Counted from the stretch's first letter, positions 18,643 through 29,875 are shown. The stretch: 64,000 nt of DNA from Caulobacter sp. Root655 (GCF_001427665.1 NZ_LMHC01000021.1:235134-299133); one strand, 5' to 3'. Notes: generated by a model from the letters alone, not told the origin. A program made the numbers and translations.

Positions 18643-19438
18643 AGAAAATGGGAGCCACCCGCTCTTCACTCTGATCGACATCATGGCCCGGCTGCGCGAC
18701 CCGAACGGCGGCTGCCCGTGGGATCTGGAGCAGACCTTCGCCACCGTCGCGCCCTACACGGTGGAGGAAGCCTATGAGGTGGCCGACGCCATCGAGCGCG
18801 GCGACCTGTCCGACCTGAAGGAAGAGCTGGGCGACCTGCTGCTGCAGGTGGTGTTCCACTCCAGGATGGCGGAGGAACAGGGCGCCTTCGACCTGGCCGG
18901 CGTGGCCGCGTCGATCAACGACAAGATGATCCGCCGCCATCCCCATGTGTTCGGCGACCACGCCTACGAGAACCAGGACGCCCAGACCGCCGGCTGGGAG
19001 GCGCTGAAGGCTCAGGAGCGCCAGGCGAAAGCCAAGGGGGGCGTGCTGGACGACGTGCCGGCCGGCCTCCCCGCCCTGACCCGCGCGGTCAAGCTGACCA
19101 AGCGCGCCGCCCGGGTCGGGTTCGACTGGCCGTCGACCGACGAAGTGCTCGACAAGCTGGCCGAGGAGATCGCCGAACTGAAGGTCGAGATCGCCGCCGG
19201 CGACAAGGCCAAGGCCCGCGAGGAGCTGGGCGACCTGTTGTTCGTGGTCGCCAATCTGGCCCGCAAGCTGGACGTCGAGCCCGAGGACGCCCTGCGCGCC
19301 ACCAACGCCAAGTTCGTGCGCCGGTTTTCGTTCATCGAGGCCGAACTGGCCAAGGACGGGCGGACGCCGGACCAGTCGGACCTGGCGGAGATGGACGGGC
19401 TGTGGGACGCGGCGAAGGCGGCGGAGCGCGCGAAATAA
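18602..19438 (+). CDS. mazG: Nucleoside triphosphate pyrophosphohydrolase MazG
   Basis: 278 residues with the two tandem MazG domains of the housekeeping enzyme. Domain 1 shows RLRDPNGGCPWDLEQTFATV and the metal-binding EExxE...ExxD pattern in EEAYEVADAIERGDLSDLKEELGDL; domain 2 repeats it in EEIAELKVEIAAGDKAKAREELGDL. It hydrolyses (d)NTPs to monophosphates and pyrophosphate, clearing aberrant nucleotides and affecting ppGpp levels. The start overlaps the end of the GPH transporter by 41 bases. It converges with hflX across a spacer filled by an inverted repeat. Confidence 0.94.
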   Translation: MSHPSSLPIPPLNEENGSHPLFTLIDIMARLRDPNGGCPWDLEQTFATVAPYTVEEAYEVADAIERGDLSDLKEELGDLLLQVVFHSRMAEEQGAFDLAGVAASINDKMIRRHPHVFGDHAYENQDAQTAGWEALKAQERQAKAKGGVLDDVPAGLPALTRAVKLTKRAARVGFDWPSTDEVLDKLAEEIAELKVEIAAGDKAKAREELGDLLFVVANLARKLDVEPEDALRATNAKFVRRFSFIEAELAKDGRTPDQSDLAEMDGLWDAAKAAERAK

Positions 19439-19439
19439 C

Positions 19440-19567
19440 CTTCTCCCGGAGGGGAGAAGGAGGGGCCCGCGCCGCAGGCGTGGGAGGATGAGGGGTTACG
19501 TCGTCACCGTCTAAACCCCTCACCCTCCCATCGCGAAGCGATGGGCCCCTCCCTCTCCCTATGGGAG
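19440..19567. repeat. Intergenic inverted-repeat element between mazG and hflX
   Basis: A small hairpin (CTTCTCCC/GGGGAGAAG, 19440-19459) is followed by long imperfect arms: GAGGGGCCC...TGGGAGG.TGAGGGGTT (19461-19497) and its complement AACCCCTCACCCTCCCA...GGGCCCCTC (19514-19550). It occupies nearly the whole gap between two convergent genes and probably terminates both transcripts. Similar pyrimidine-rich C4-C5/G4-G5 elements recur elsewhere in the window. Confidence 0.7.
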
Positions 19568-19571
19568 AGGG

Positions 19572-20912
19572 TTATCCTTCGGTCGCCATCACCCACACGT
19601 TCGGGAACTGCCGCTCGAACCGGCCCAGGGCCTGGGCGTCGAGGCGGGCGATCAGGCGCACGCCGCCTTCGGCCTCCTCGTCGCGGCTCTCGACCCGGCC
19701 GTTGCGGTAGATCCAGGCCAGGGCCTCGCCGTCGCCCGCCGCCAGCCGCACGGCGACCGGCGGGGTGTCGTCGATCAGGGCCCCGACCCGCTTGAGCAGC
19801 TCGACGCAGCCTTCGCCGGTCACGGCCGAGACCGCCGAGGCGCCCAGGCGCCGGGCCTGGCCGTCGAGGATCTCACGGGCCTCGCCGTCGACCAGGTCGA
19901 TCTTGTTCCAGACCTCGAGGATGGTCTTGCCGTCCTCGGTGGTGACCTTCAGCTCGGCCAGAACCGCCTGGACGTCGCGGGCCTGGGCGTCGGTGTCGGG
20001 ATTGGCCACGTCGCGCACGTGCAGCACGACGTCGGCCTCCTGCACCTCCTCCAGGGTGGCGCGGAACGCCTCGACCAGCTCGTGCGGCAGGTCGGAGATG
20101 AAGCCAACGGTGTCGGACAGGATCGCCGGCCGGCCGTCGGGCAGTTTCACATTGCGCAGGGTGGGGTCGAGGGTGGCGAACAGCATGTCCTGGGCGACGA
20201 CGGTCGCGTGGGTCAGGCGGTTGAACAGCGTCGACTTGCCGGCGTTGGTGTAACCGACCAGGGCGACGGTCGGGTACGGCACCTTCTTGCGCTGTGAGCG
20301 GTGCAGGGTGCGGGTGCGCCGCACCTCGTCCAGCTCGCGCTTGAGCTTGAGGATGTTGTCGCGGATCAGGCGGCGGTCGAGCTCGATCTGGGTTTCGCCG
20401 GGGCCGCCGGTGTTGCCGGTGCCGCCGCGCTGGCGTTCCAGGTGGGTCCAGGTGCGGACCAGGCGCGAGCGCTCATAGTCCAGCCGAGCCAGCTCGACCT
20501 GCAGCTTGCCCTCGCGGGTACGGGCGCGGCGAGCGAAGATCTCGAGGATCAGGCCCGTGCGGTCCACGACCTTGACGTTGAGGGTCCGTTCCAGATTGCG
20601 CTGCTGGACGGGGGTCAGCTGGTCGTCGAACACCGCGACGTCGATCTTCTCGACCTCGCAGAGCGCCGCGAACTCCTCGATCTTGCCCTTGCCGAACAGG
20701 GTGGCGGGGGTGACCAGGCGCAGGGGCGCGATCATCGTCTCGACGACGTTCAGGTCGAGGGCGAGGGCCAGGCCGACGGCCTCTTCGAGGCGCGCGACGG
20801 GATCACGCGCCTCAAGAGCCGATTGGCCGCGCGTCGGGCGCACGGGATGGATCACGAACGCCTTCAGGACCGGCGTCGCGTGGTCGATGGATTTAGAAGT
20901 GGATTTGGTCAA
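19572..20912 (-). CDS. hflX: GTPase HflX
   Basis: 446 residues. The HflX-specific N-terminal domain includes LRLVTPATLFGKGKIEEFAALCE and the glycine-rich linker RQRGGTGNTGGPGETQIELDRR, both diagnostic. The G domain has G1 GYTNAGKSTLFN, G3 DTVGFISDLPHELVEAF and G4 NKID. HflX binds the 50S subunit and splits stalled ribosomes during stress. The reading frame begins at a TTG (20912) ten bases after the hfq stop; no in-frame ATG lies nearby, so TTG is taken as the start. The hfq-hflX pairing is widely conserved. Confidence 0.94.
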   Translation of the reverse strand: MTKSTSKSIDHATPVLKAFVIHPVRPTRGQSALEARDPVARLEEAVGLALALDLNVVETMIAPLRLVTPATLFGKGKIEEFAALCEVEKIDVAVFDDQLTPVQQRNLERTLNVKVVDRTGLILEIFARRARTREGKLQVELARLDYERSRLVRTWTHLERQRGGTGNTGGPGETQIELDRRLIRDNILKLKRELDEVRRTRTLHRSQRKKVPYPTVALVGYTNAGKSTLFNRLTHATVVAQDMLFATLDPTLRNVKLPDGRPAILSDTVGFISDLPHELVEAFRATLEEVQEADVVLHVRDVANPDTDAQARDVQAVLAELKVTTEDGKTILEVWNKIDLVDGEAREILDGQARRLGASAVSAVTGEGCVELLKRVGALIDDTPPVAVRLAAGDGEALAWIYRNGRVESRDEEAEGGVRLIARLDAQALGRFERQFPNVWVMATEG

Positions 20913-20922
20913 ACGTCAGGAA

Positions 20923-21171
20923 TCAATCGTCTTGATCAGCGCTCGGCTCGTACAGTTGCACGGGCTGGGCCGGCATGATCGTCGAAATGGCGTGCTTGTA
21001 GACCAGCTGGGACTGGCCGTCGCGGCGGAGCAGAACGCAGAAGTTATCGAACCAGCTGACCACGCCCTGCAGCTTCACGCCGTTGACCAGGAAGATCGTC
21101 AGCGGCGTCTTGGACTTGCGCACGCTGTTCAGGAAAGTGTCCTGAAGGTTCTGTTTTTTTTCGGCAGACAT
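20923..21171 (-). CDS. hfq: RNA chaperone Hfq
   Basis: 82 residues. Sm1 motif [20 protein letters not shown] with the proximal-face glutamine, [21 protein letters not shown] covering the rest of Sm1 and Sm2 (YKHAIST). A short acidic C-terminal tail (PSADQDD) is typical of alphaproteobacterial Hfq. It anneals small RNAs to mRNAs as a hexamer. The frame extends 15 codons upstream, but ATG 21171, preceded by AGGGGAAC, is the expected start. It lies directly upstream of hflX. Confidence 0.96.
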   Translation of the reverse strand: MSAEKKQNLQDTFLNSVRKSKTPLTIFLVNGVKLQGVVSWFDNFCVLLRRDGQSQLVYKHAISTIMPAQPVQLYEPSADQDD

Positions 21172-21297
21172 TGGGGGTTCCCCTCTTATTGTTTCGGAGG
21201 GCCACACGCCCCCCACACAAACAAGTTCAGACTAGAGCATTTTTCGTCGGTTGGTATGACCAATCCGCACGGAAAATGCGCCAAAAGGTAGCGAAGT

Positions 21298-22161
21298 TTA
21301 AATCGCCGCCTCCTTGGCCCGCTGGATATAGAGAGCCCGAAGCCGCGTCGCCACTGGTCCGGGCTTTCCGTCCCCAACGGCGACGCCGTCGATGCTGACG
21401 ATCGGCAGCACCAGAGTGCCCGCGCCGGTGATGAAAGCCTCCCGGGCGGCCTTGGCTTCTTCCACCGTGAACGGCTGCTCGGTGATCGGCAGGCCTTCGT
21501 CGGCGATCACCTCCATCAGGCTGGTGCGGGTGATGCCGCGCAGGATGTTGGCCTGGGTGTCGCGGGTACGCAGGCGGCCTTCCGAATCGACGATCCAGGC
21601 GTTGGACGACGCGCCCTCGGTGACCAGGCCCAGTTCGTCGACGAACCAGGCCTCGACCGCGCCGCGCTGGCGCGCCGCCTGCTTGGCCAGGGCGTTGGGC
21701 AGCAGGCCGATCGACTTGATGTCGCAGCGACCCCAGCGGTTCTCCGGCACGGTGACCACCGAGAGGCCTCGGGCGGCCTTGGCCTCGGCGGCGGCGCGGT
21801 CGACCGACTTGGCGGTAACGACCACGGCCGGCGGCACGGCGGGATTGGGGAAGGCGTGGTCGCGCGGGGCGACGCCGCGAGTCACCTGCAGATAGACCAG
21901 GCCGTCGCGCACCTTGTTGCGGCGGACAGCCTCGCGCAGCACGACGGTCAGGGCCGCCTGGCTCATCGGATGGGCGATCTTCAGTTCGTCCAGGCTGCGC
22001 CACAGCCGGGTGAAGTGGCCAGCCGCGTCGGCCAGCTTGCCGTCGAACACCGCCCAAACCTCGTAGACGCCGTCGGCCAGCTGGTAGCCGCGATCCTCGA
22101 TATGCACGGCGGCCTGGCCGTGGCGCACGAACCGACCGTTGACGTAGGCGAAACGCGACAT
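21298..22161 (-). CDS. dat: D-amino-acid transaminase (class IV PLP aminotransferase)
   Basis: 287 residues. The N-terminus MSRFAYVNGRFVRHGQAAVHIEDRGYQLADGVYEVW matches D-alanine aminotransferases closely, including the (D/E)RGYQ.(A/G)DGVYEV motif. Further support is GLVYLQVTRGVAPRDHAFP and the lysine-bearing KSIGLLPNALAKQAARQ. It interconverts D-alanine and D-glutamate for peptidoglycan precursors. The 126-base gap to hfq and the 167-base gap to ntrX suggest separate transcription, but the orientation is shared with the ntr genes. Confidence 0.9.
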   Translation of the reverse strand: MSRFAYVNGRFVRHGQAAVHIEDRGYQLADGVYEVWAVFDGKLADAAGHFTRLWRSLDELKIAHPMSQAALTVVLREAVRRNKVRDGLVYLQVTRGVAPRDHAFPNPAVPPAVVVTAKSVDRAAAEAKAARGLSVVTVPENRWGRCDIKSIGLLPNALAKQAARQRGAVEAWFVDELGLVTEGASSNAWIVDSEGRLRTRDTQANILRGITRTSLMEVIADEGLPITEQPFTVEEAKAAREAFITGAGTLVLPIVSIDGVAVGDGKPGPVATRLRALYIQRAKEAAI

Positions 22162-22216
22162 TTCTCAGTTCCTCATGAGCGCGGCATTGCGGCGCTAAAC
22201 ACACACAAAATCCGTT

Positions 22217-22292
22217 TTCCCGGCGAAGGCCGGGATCCAGATTCATCCAGAGCCTCTCGTGGGTTTCATCTGGACCCCGGCCTTCGCCGGGG
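22217..22292. repeat. Inverted repeat between dat and ntrX
   Basis: Arms of about 24 bases pair almost perfectly: TCCCGGCGAAGGCCGGGATC-CAGAT (22218-22242) with ATCTGGACCCCGGCCTTCGC-CGGGG (22268-22292). Each arm is itself a CCGGCGAAGGCCGG mini-hairpin. It sits in the 167-base gap downstream of ntrX and may act as a transcript-end or stability element. It belongs to a class of repeats common in Caulobacter spacers. Confidence 0.65.
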
Positions 22293-22328
22293 AGACGGAT
22301 GAAAATTAGCCCAACAGCACGGCGGTCC

Positions 22329-23717
22329 CTATTCTTCCTCTTCCACCCGGGCGCCCGCGACACCGAGAGATTTCAATTTTCGGTGCAGGGCCGAGCGCTC
22401 CATGCCGATGAAGTTGGCGGTGCGCGAGATGTTGCCGCCGAACCGCAGGATCTGGGCGTTGAGATATTCGCGCTCGAACAGTTCACGCGCCTCGCGCAGC
22501 GGCAGGGCGATGATCCGTTCGGCCCCGATCGCCCCGGCGTTGCCGCCCGAAGGCTGGTCGTTGGCGTTGAGCATCTCGGCGGTGATCAGGTCGCCCGGCT
22601 CGCCGGAGGCCAGGATCAGCATGCGTTCGACGTTGTTGCGAAGTTGTCGGACGTTGCCGGGCCAGGCCTGGACCTGCAGGGTCGCCAGGGCATCCTCGCC
22701 CAGCCGCCGCCGCTGCAGGCCGGTGGCCTCGCAGATGCGGTCGACGAAATAGCTGATCAGCTCGGGGATGTCCTCGCGGCGCTCGGAAAGCCCAGGCACG
22801 CGCACCGGCACCACGTTGAGGCGGTGGAACAGGTCCTCGCGGAACCGGCCGGCGGCGATCTCGTCGCGCAGCTCGCGCGAGGTCGAGGAGATCACCCGGA
22901 CATCGACCTGGACGTCGTTGTCGCCGCCCACCCGGCGGAACCGCTGCTCGACCAGCACCCGCAGGATGCGGCTCTGGGTCTCGCGCGGCATGTCCGCCAC
23001 CTCGTCGAGATACAGCGTGCCGCCGTGGGCCCGTTCGAACACCCCGATCTTGCGCGGCCGGCCGTTCTCGCCCTCCTCGCCGAACAGTTCGACGTCCAGG
23101 CGCTCAGGGGCCATGCCCGCGGCGCTGACGGCCACGAACTCGTTGCGCAGCCGGGTGCTGGAGCCGTGGATCAGCCTCGCCACCAGCTCCTTGCCCGAGC
23201 CCGGCGGCCCCGAGACCAGGACCCGGCTGTTGGCCGGGGCGACCTTGGCGATCAGCTGGCGCAGAGCCTGGGCGGCCGCCGACTTGCCCATCAGCCCGTC
23301 GGAGCTGAAGCTCTGGACCCGCAGGCGGCGGTTTTCCCGTTTCAGATTCGCGGCTTCTAGAGCGCGCTCGACCACCAGCAGCAGCCGGTCGGACTTGAAG
23401 GGCTTTTCCAGGAATTCGTAGGCCCCGCGCTTGATGGCGCTGACGGCGGTCTCGATATTGCCGTGGCCCGAGATCATGATCACCGGCAGGTCGGGGTCCA
23501 GGGCCTTGACCATGTCGAGCAGCTCCAGCCCGTCCATGCCCCCGCCCTGCATCCAGATGTCCAGCACCAGCAGGGCCGGCTTACGGGCCCGCAGCGCGGC
23601 CAGGGCTTGGTCTGAATCGGCGGCGACCCGGACGGCGTAGCCCTCGTCCTCGAGGATCCCAGCCACCAGTTCGCGGATATCGACCTCGTCGTCGACCACA
23701 AGCACGTCAGCGCTCAT
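22329..23717 (-). CDS. ntrX: Nitrogen-related response regulator NtrX
   Basis: 462 residues. Receiver domain with phosphoacceptor Asp53 (LVLDIWMQGG), an AAA+ domain with Walker A GPPGSGKELVARLIHG and Walker B GTLYLDEVADMP, and a Fis-type helix-turn-helix at the C-terminus (FGGNISRTANFIGMERSALHRKLK). The L1 loop where sigma-54 activators carry GAFTGA instead reads LFGEEGENGRPRKIGVFE, so it should not remodel sigma-54 holoenzyme directly. Its start overlaps the ntrY stop by four bases. NtrX with NtrY governs envelope, redox and nitrogen responses in alphaproteobacteria and is often essential. Confidence 0.93.
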   Translation of the reverse strand: MSADVLVVDDEVDIRELVAGILEDEGYAVRVAADSDQALAALRARKPALLVLDIWMQGGGMDGLELLDMVKALDPDLPVIMISGHGNIETAVSAIKRGAYEFLEKPFKSDRLLLVVERALEAANLKRENRRLRVQSFSSDGLMGKSAAAQALRQLIAKVAPANSRVLVSGPPGSGKELVARLIHGSSTRLRNEFVAVSAAGMAPERLDVELFGEEGENGRPRKIGVFERAHGGTLYLDEVADMPRETQSRILRVLVEQRFRRVGGDNDVQVDVRVISSTSRELRDEIAAGRFREDLFHRLNVVPVRVPGLSERREDIPELISYFVDRICEATGLQRRRLGEDALATLQVQAWPGNVRQLRNNVERMLILASGEPGDLITAEMLNANDQPSGGNAGAIGAERIIALPLREARELFEREYLNAQILRFGGNISRTANFIGMERSALHRKLKSLGVAGARVEEEE

Positions 23718-25957
23718 ATCATCTCCTCTACGCCATTCGGTGCGTTCGCGGCGGCGAGCCGCGCGGTCGTGGGGAACTTCAGGATGACCCGGGCGCCGGT
23801 TCCATGCAGCGCGTCGGTCAGGACCAACTCACCCTCGTGGTCCTCCATGATCCGCTTGACGATCGCCAGGCCAAGGCCGGTGCCCTTCTCGCGGGTCGTC
23901 ACGTAGGGTTCGGTCAGCCGGTCGCGGTCGCGGGCCGGCAGGCCCACCCCGTTGTCCTCGATGACGAGGCACAGGGCGTCGTCTTCCGACACCAGGCTGG
24001 CGACGATGCGGCCCGGCGGTTCCGGCGAGGCCTGGCGGCGGGCGCCGATGGCTTCTCCGGCGTTCTTGAGGATGTTGGTCAAGGCCTGGCCGACCATCCG
24101 GGCGTCGCAGCTGACCCAGACCTCGCCGCCCGGCTCCTCGATCAAGACCTCGGTCTCGGTGTCGACGAAGCGCTGGGCGAACACCGCCTGGCGCAGCATC
24201 TCGGCCAGGTCGGCGGGCGCGAAGCGCGGCGCGGGCATGCGGGCGAAGGCCGAGAATTCGTCGACCATCCGGCCGATGTCGCCGACCTGGCGAATGATGG
24301 TCTCGGTGCAGCGGTCGAAGGTCTCAAGGTCGCTGGTGATGTCCTTGCGGTACTTGCGACGGATACGCTCGGCCGACAGCTGGATCGGGGTCAGCGGGTT
24401 CTTGATCTCGTGGGCGATGCGCCGGGCGACGTCCTTCCAGGCGGCGTTGCGCTGGGCGGCCATCAGGCGGGTGATGTCGTCGAAGGTCAGGACCAGGGTC
24501 TCGGCGGCGTGGCCAGCCCCGCGGAAGCGCAGCCGCCGCGTCTCGCCGCCGCGCATCACGTCGATCTCGACCTCGGCGTTGGGACGGCCGCCGCTGATCT
24601 CCTCGACCACGGGCTCCAGTTCCGGCGCCGCCTCGGCCAGGGACTTGCCCACGGCGTCGTCGTTCAGGGCCAGCAGGTCGCCGGCCCGGCGGTTGAGCGC
24701 GGTGATCCGGCCCTCGGCGTCCAGGCCCACCACCCCGGCGCTGACGCCCGACAGCACGGTCTCGATGAACTGGCGGCGCTGTTCGGCGTCGAGGCTGGCC
24801 ACGCGCAGGGCGGCCTGCTGCGCCTGCAGGTCGGTGGTCATCATGTTGAAGGCGACGGACAGGGCGCGGATCTCCTCGGGCCCGTGCTCGACGTCGACCC
24901 GCGCGTCCAGGTCTCCCGCCGACACCCGGCCGGCCGCCTGGACCAGGCCCGAGACCGGCGCGGCGATCGAGTTGGCGGCGGCGATGCCCACCCAGACGGC
25001 GGCGACCAGCACCAGCAGCGCGGTCTCGATATAGCTCAGCCCGAAGATCACCTGGATGCGCGCCTGGTTCTTGGCGGCTTCCCGATACGAGATCAGCGAC
25101 TCCTCGGACTCGATCAGGTGGGCCAGGATGCCCTTGTCGATCGGTCGGGCCACGTAGAGATAGGCGTCGGGAAAGCCCTTCAGGCGGTAGAGCGCCCGGA
25201 ACAGGTCCTCGGACACGAAGCGCTGCGAGGTGATCTCGCCGGTGTCGGTCCACTTGAAGCTCGAGGGCGGCGGGGCCAGGAACGGCGGGGCGTCGTCGCT
25301 CTCGGCCCGGGCCAGGATCCGGCCGTCGCGGTCCAGCACATAGGCCGACGAGAAGCCGTTGTCGTCGGCCAGGCTCTTCAGGAAATGCCCGAAGGCCACG
25401 GGCGAGTCGGCCAAGGTGGGGGCGGCCTGGTTCAGGGTGCCGGCCATCGGCCCGACGTGCTGGCTGATATAGGTGGTCTGCTCGCTGACATAGGAGCGGG
25501 CCACGGTGGCCGAGTTCTCGACGACGGTGCGCACGCGCTCGCTGAACCAGGCGTCGACGCCGCGATTGACCAGCACGCCGAAAAACAGGGCGACGATCAC
25601 CGCCGGGGCCACCGCCGCCACCGAGAACAGGCCCACGAACCGCAGGTGCAGGCGCGCGCCGGCGTCGCTGGCCCGGGCGTCGACCAGGTCCAGCAATCCC
25701 CAGCCGACGATGCCGGCGATGCAGAGGATCAGGGCCAGGTTGAGCCCCAGCACCACCAGAATGACCGTGGTGGCCGGACCGATCGGGCCGGTGGTCGGCG
25801 GCGACGAGGCCAGGCCCACCGCCGTTGCGGTCAGGGCGACGGCCAGGCCGTAGGCGACACCCAGGGTGTAGCGCGACCGCAGCAAGCCTCGCCACCAGGC
25901 CCGGCTGAACCGGGTCGGCGGTCCTTCAAGCTCCAGTACGGATGCAGCGGACGCCAT
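23714..25957 (-). CDS. ntrY: Sensor histidine kinase NtrY
   Basis: 747 residues. Several N-terminal membrane helices (for example YTLGVAYGLAVALTATAVGLA) and a periplasmic region are followed by a further helix (YIETALLVLVAAVWVGIA), a HAMP domain, a PAS domain (ALNRRAGDLLALNDDAVG), the H-box [20 protein letters not shown] with the phosphorylated histidine near residue 515, and the ATP-binding N/G boxes (NILKNAGEAIGA, DNGVGLP, TGLGLAIVKRI). It phosphorylates NtrX. It lies 261 bases downstream of ntrC; that gap carries an inverted repeat. Confidence 0.95.
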   Translation of the reverse strand: MASAASVLELEGPPTRFSRAWWRGLLRSRYTLGVAYGLAVALTATAVGLASSPPTTGPIGPATTVILVVLGLNLALILCIAGIVGWGLLDLVDARASDAGARLHLRFVGLFSVAAVAPAVIVALFFGVLVNRGVDAWFSERVRTVVENSATVARSYVSEQTTYISQHVGPMAGTLNQAAPTLADSPVAFGHFLKSLADDNGFSSAYVLDRDGRILARAESDDAPPFLAPPPSSFKWTDTGEITSQRFVSEDLFRALYRLKGFPDAYLYVARPIDKGILAHLIESEESLISYREAAKNQARIQVIFGLSYIETALLVLVAAVWVGIAAANSIAAPVSGLVQAAGRVSAGDLDARVDVEHGPEEIRALSVAFNMMTTDLQAQQAALRVASLDAEQRRQFIETVLSGVSAGVVGLDAEGRITALNRRAGDLLALNDDAVGKSLAEAAPELEPVVEEISGGRPNAEVEIDVMRGGETRRLRFRGAGHAAETLVLTFDDITRLMAAQRNAAWKDVARRIAHEIKNPLTPIQLSAERIRRKYRKDITSDLETFDRCTETIIRQVGDIGRMVDEFSAFARMPAPRFAPADLAEMLRQAVFAQRFVDTETEVLIEEPGGEVWVSCDARMVGQALTNILKNAGEAIGARRQASPEPPGRIVASLVSEDDALCLVIEDNGVGLPARDRDRLTEPYVTTREKGTGLGLAIVKRIMEDHEGELVLTDALHGTGARVILKFPTTARLAAANAPNGVEEMI

Positions 25958-26054
25958 TGACCAAGTTTAAGGGGAGGTGTGCCCCAAACTCAACAGGTAT
26001 GTGCCAATTAAGCGTCAGCGTCGGCAAACGGCGGCGCCGATGACGCCAGCAGCG

Positions 26055-26196
26055 GTTGTCATCCCGGACAAGCGCGCAGCGCGCCGATCCGGGACCGCCG
26101 GAAGCGCATGCGCTCAGGCCCCGGTCCCGGGTCTTCGCTGCGCGGAGTTATCCTTGGGCGCGCGCTTCGCGCGACCCGAGGGCCCGGGATGACAAC
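26055..26196. repeat. Inverted repeat between ntrC and ntrY
   Basis: Outer arms GTTGTCATCCCGGAC (26055-26069) and CCCGGGATGACAAC (26183-26196) enclose internally complementary GC-rich segments rich in GCGCGC runs. It is one of several copies of a GTCATCCCGGA...CCGGGATGAC element in the window (compare 50620-50728 and a half copy near 15300-15345). It lies inside the otherwise compact ntr cluster and could separate ntrBC from ntrYX transcription. Confidence 0.65.
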
Positions 26197-26218
26197 CCGT
26201 TTGGGTTCGGAAGAACGA

Positions 26219-27636
<1,418 letters not shown>

Positions 27637-27640
<4 letters not shown>

Positions 27641-28773
27641 ACGCGGGCGTCTCCGGTGGACCGGTCAGGGGAAAGCTTTTCAGTCGCCATGGGCAGCAGC
27701 ACGCGGAACACGGTGCGGCCGGGCTCGGATTCGAAGTCGATCAGGCCGCCGTGGCTGGTCACCAGCTTGGTGACGAGGGCCAGGCCCAGGCCCGTGCCGT
27801 TGGCCTTGGTGGTGACGAACGGCTGGAACAGGTGGTCGCGCAGGCTCGGAGGCACGCCGGGGCCGTTGTCCTGAATACGGATTTCAATCGGCGCGCCGGC
27901 GGCGGCCTTGCCGTCGGCCCCGCGCACCCGCACGCCGGGGCGCCAGGCGGTGTGGATCGACAGTATGCCCTGGCCGTCGCCCCGGGCGTGGGCGGCCTCG
28001 GCGGCGTTCTTGACCAGGTTCAGGAACACCTGGATCAGATGGTCCTCGTCGCCCCAGACCGGCGGCAGCGAGGGGTCGTAGTGCTCCTGCAGCGCCAGGC
28101 CGTCGGCGACGCCGTTGACCACCAGGGCCCGCACGCGATCCAGCACCTGGTGGATGTTGACCGCCTCGCGCGGGCCTGGAACCTCGTCGGAGAAGGCCTC
28201 CATGCGATCCACCAGCCGGCGGATGCGGTCGGTCTCGTCGACGATCAACTGGGCCAGGGGCTGGTCGGCGGCGCTGGCGCCGGTCTTCAGCAGCTGGGCG
28301 GCGCCGCGGATGCCGGCCAACGGGTTCTTGATCTCGTGGGCCAGCATGCGGCCCAGGCCGACCACCGAGCGCAGGCCGGCGGCGTCCGAGGCGCGCTCGA
28401 CGCCCAGCACGCCCTTGACGTGCAGGGTCAACAGCACCGAGCCGTCGCCCAGCGGCGCGGCGGCCCCGTCGGCCTCGAACGGCGGCTGGCCGAACAGATT
28501 GACCTCGACCCCGTGCTCGCGGACCAGGGCCCCTTCGAACAGGGCGCGGTCCATCATCGAGACCAGCACCGAGCCGGGCGGCAGGGCGGCGCGGAACCGG
28601 CCGCGGGCCAGCAGCGACAGGCCCTGGCCGAACAGCGCCTCGGCCGCCTCGTTGACCGCCACCAGCGCGCCGTCGCGGTCGACGACCAGGGCGGGCTCGG
28701 GGCTGAGGTCGAAGGCGGCGACCTTCAGGCCGTCGGCGATCTTGGCGGGAACGACCCGGGCGTGATCCGTCAT
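27637..28773 (-). CDS. ntrB: Nitrogen-sensing histidine kinase NtrB
   Basis: 378 residues, no membrane segments, as expected of the soluble NtrB. An N-terminal PAS domain ([22 protein letters not shown]) precedes the H-box [20 protein letters not shown] (histidine near residue 145) and the ATPase boxes [19 protein letters not shown] and [13 protein letters not shown]. It phosphorylates or dephosphorylates NtrC under PII protein control. Four-base overlaps with dusB upstream and ntrC downstream make dusB-ntrB-ntrC a translationally coupled trio. Confidence 0.95.
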
Positions 28774-29777
28774 GCCGCCAACCTCCGGTCGTCAAGCCAC
28801 AGGGTCGCCAGGCCGTCCTCGATCGCGGCGGGGTCTTCCAGCCGGCACAGGACGCCGCGCGCCGCCCGCCTCGCCTCGGCGTCGGCCGGCCACGGCGCGG
28901 CGTCGACGTAAGAGGCCAGATGCTTGCGGAACATCTTCAGTCCCAGCTCCTGGCCATAGAAATGGATGCTGCGGCGGAAATGGGTGACGGCGATGGCCAG
29001 CCGCTCGTCGGCGTCCGGCTCACGGAAGCCCTCGCCGTCCAGCGCCGCCTCGATGGCCTGGGCGATCCAGGGACGGCCATAGACGCCGCGCCCGATCATC
29101 ACCCCGTCGGCGCCCGATTGTTCGAGGGCCAGGCGGGCGGTGTCGCCATCGACGATGTCGCCATTGACCAGGACCGGCACCGTGACCGCGGCCTTGACGG
29201 CCGCCACGGCGCTCCAGTCGGCCACGCCCTTGTAGAACTGACAGCGGGTGCGGCCGTGGACCGTGATGGCCTGCGCGCCCGCGTCGACGGCGCGGCGAGC
29301 GATGTCGGCGGCGTTACGGCTGTCGTCGTCCCAGCCCAGGCGCATCTTGACGGTGACCGGCACGTCCACGGCGCTGACGGCGGCGGCCACCAGGGCCTCG
29401 GCCAGGTCGGGCTCACGCATCAGGGCCGAGCCCGAGGCGACGCCGCCGGTGACCATCTTGGACGGGCAACCGAAGTTCAGGTCGATGATCTGGGCCCCGG
29501 CCTCGGCGGCCATCCGCGCGCCCTCGGCCATGAAGCCCGGGTCGCGGCCGACCAGCTGGACGACCATCAGCGGCAGGCCGTCGCCGACCGCCGCGCGGCG
29601 CACCGCGTCGGGCCGCCCCCGAGCGAACTCGGCGCAGGCCACCATCTCGGTCGCCACATAGGCCGCGCCGAGGCGGGTGGCGGTTTCCCTGAAGGGCAGG
29701 TCCGAGACGCCGGTCATCGGCGCGATCCACACACGCCCAGGCACCTCGACCTTGCCGATAGTGAGACTTTTGCTCAT
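28770..29777 (-). CDS. dusB: tRNA-dihydrouridine synthase (DusB/NifR3)
   Basis: 335 residues with a TIM-barrel FMN enzyme layout. IAPMTGVSDLPFRE is the first barrel strand, LNFGCPSKMVTGGVASGSALM carries the catalytic cysteine, and HGRTRCQFYKGVADW and MIGRGVYGRPW are conserved RNA- and flavin-contact motifs. It reduces uridine to dihydrouridine in tRNA. The historical name nifR3 comes from its position at the head of ntrBC operons, as here. It diverges from ispDF across a 98-base spacer that would hold both promoters. Confidence 0.95.
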   Translation of the reverse strand: MSKSLTIGKVEVPGRVWIAPMTGVSDLPFRETATRLGAAYVATEMVACAEFARGRPDAVRRAAVGDGLPLMVVQLVGRDPGFMAEGARMAAEAGAQIIDLNFGCPSKMVTGGVASGSALMREPDLAEALVAAAVSAVDVPVTVKMRLGWDDDSRNAADIARRAVDAGAQAITVHGRTRCQFYKGVADWSAVAAVKAAVTVPVLVNGDIVDGDTARLALEQSGADGVMIGRGVYGRPWIAQAIEAALDGEGFREPDADERLAIAVTHFRRSIHFYGQELGLKMFRKHLASYVDAAPWPADAEARRAARGVLCRLEDPAAIEDGLATLWLDDRRLAA

Positions 29778-29875
29778 TTTATATGCATCCCCATCGCACT
29801 GTTTTTAGGCATATTGTGCGGCGCCGTAAAGCCTCCTTCTCTGGACAAGTTTCGATGGGGGGCTAAACACCCCTC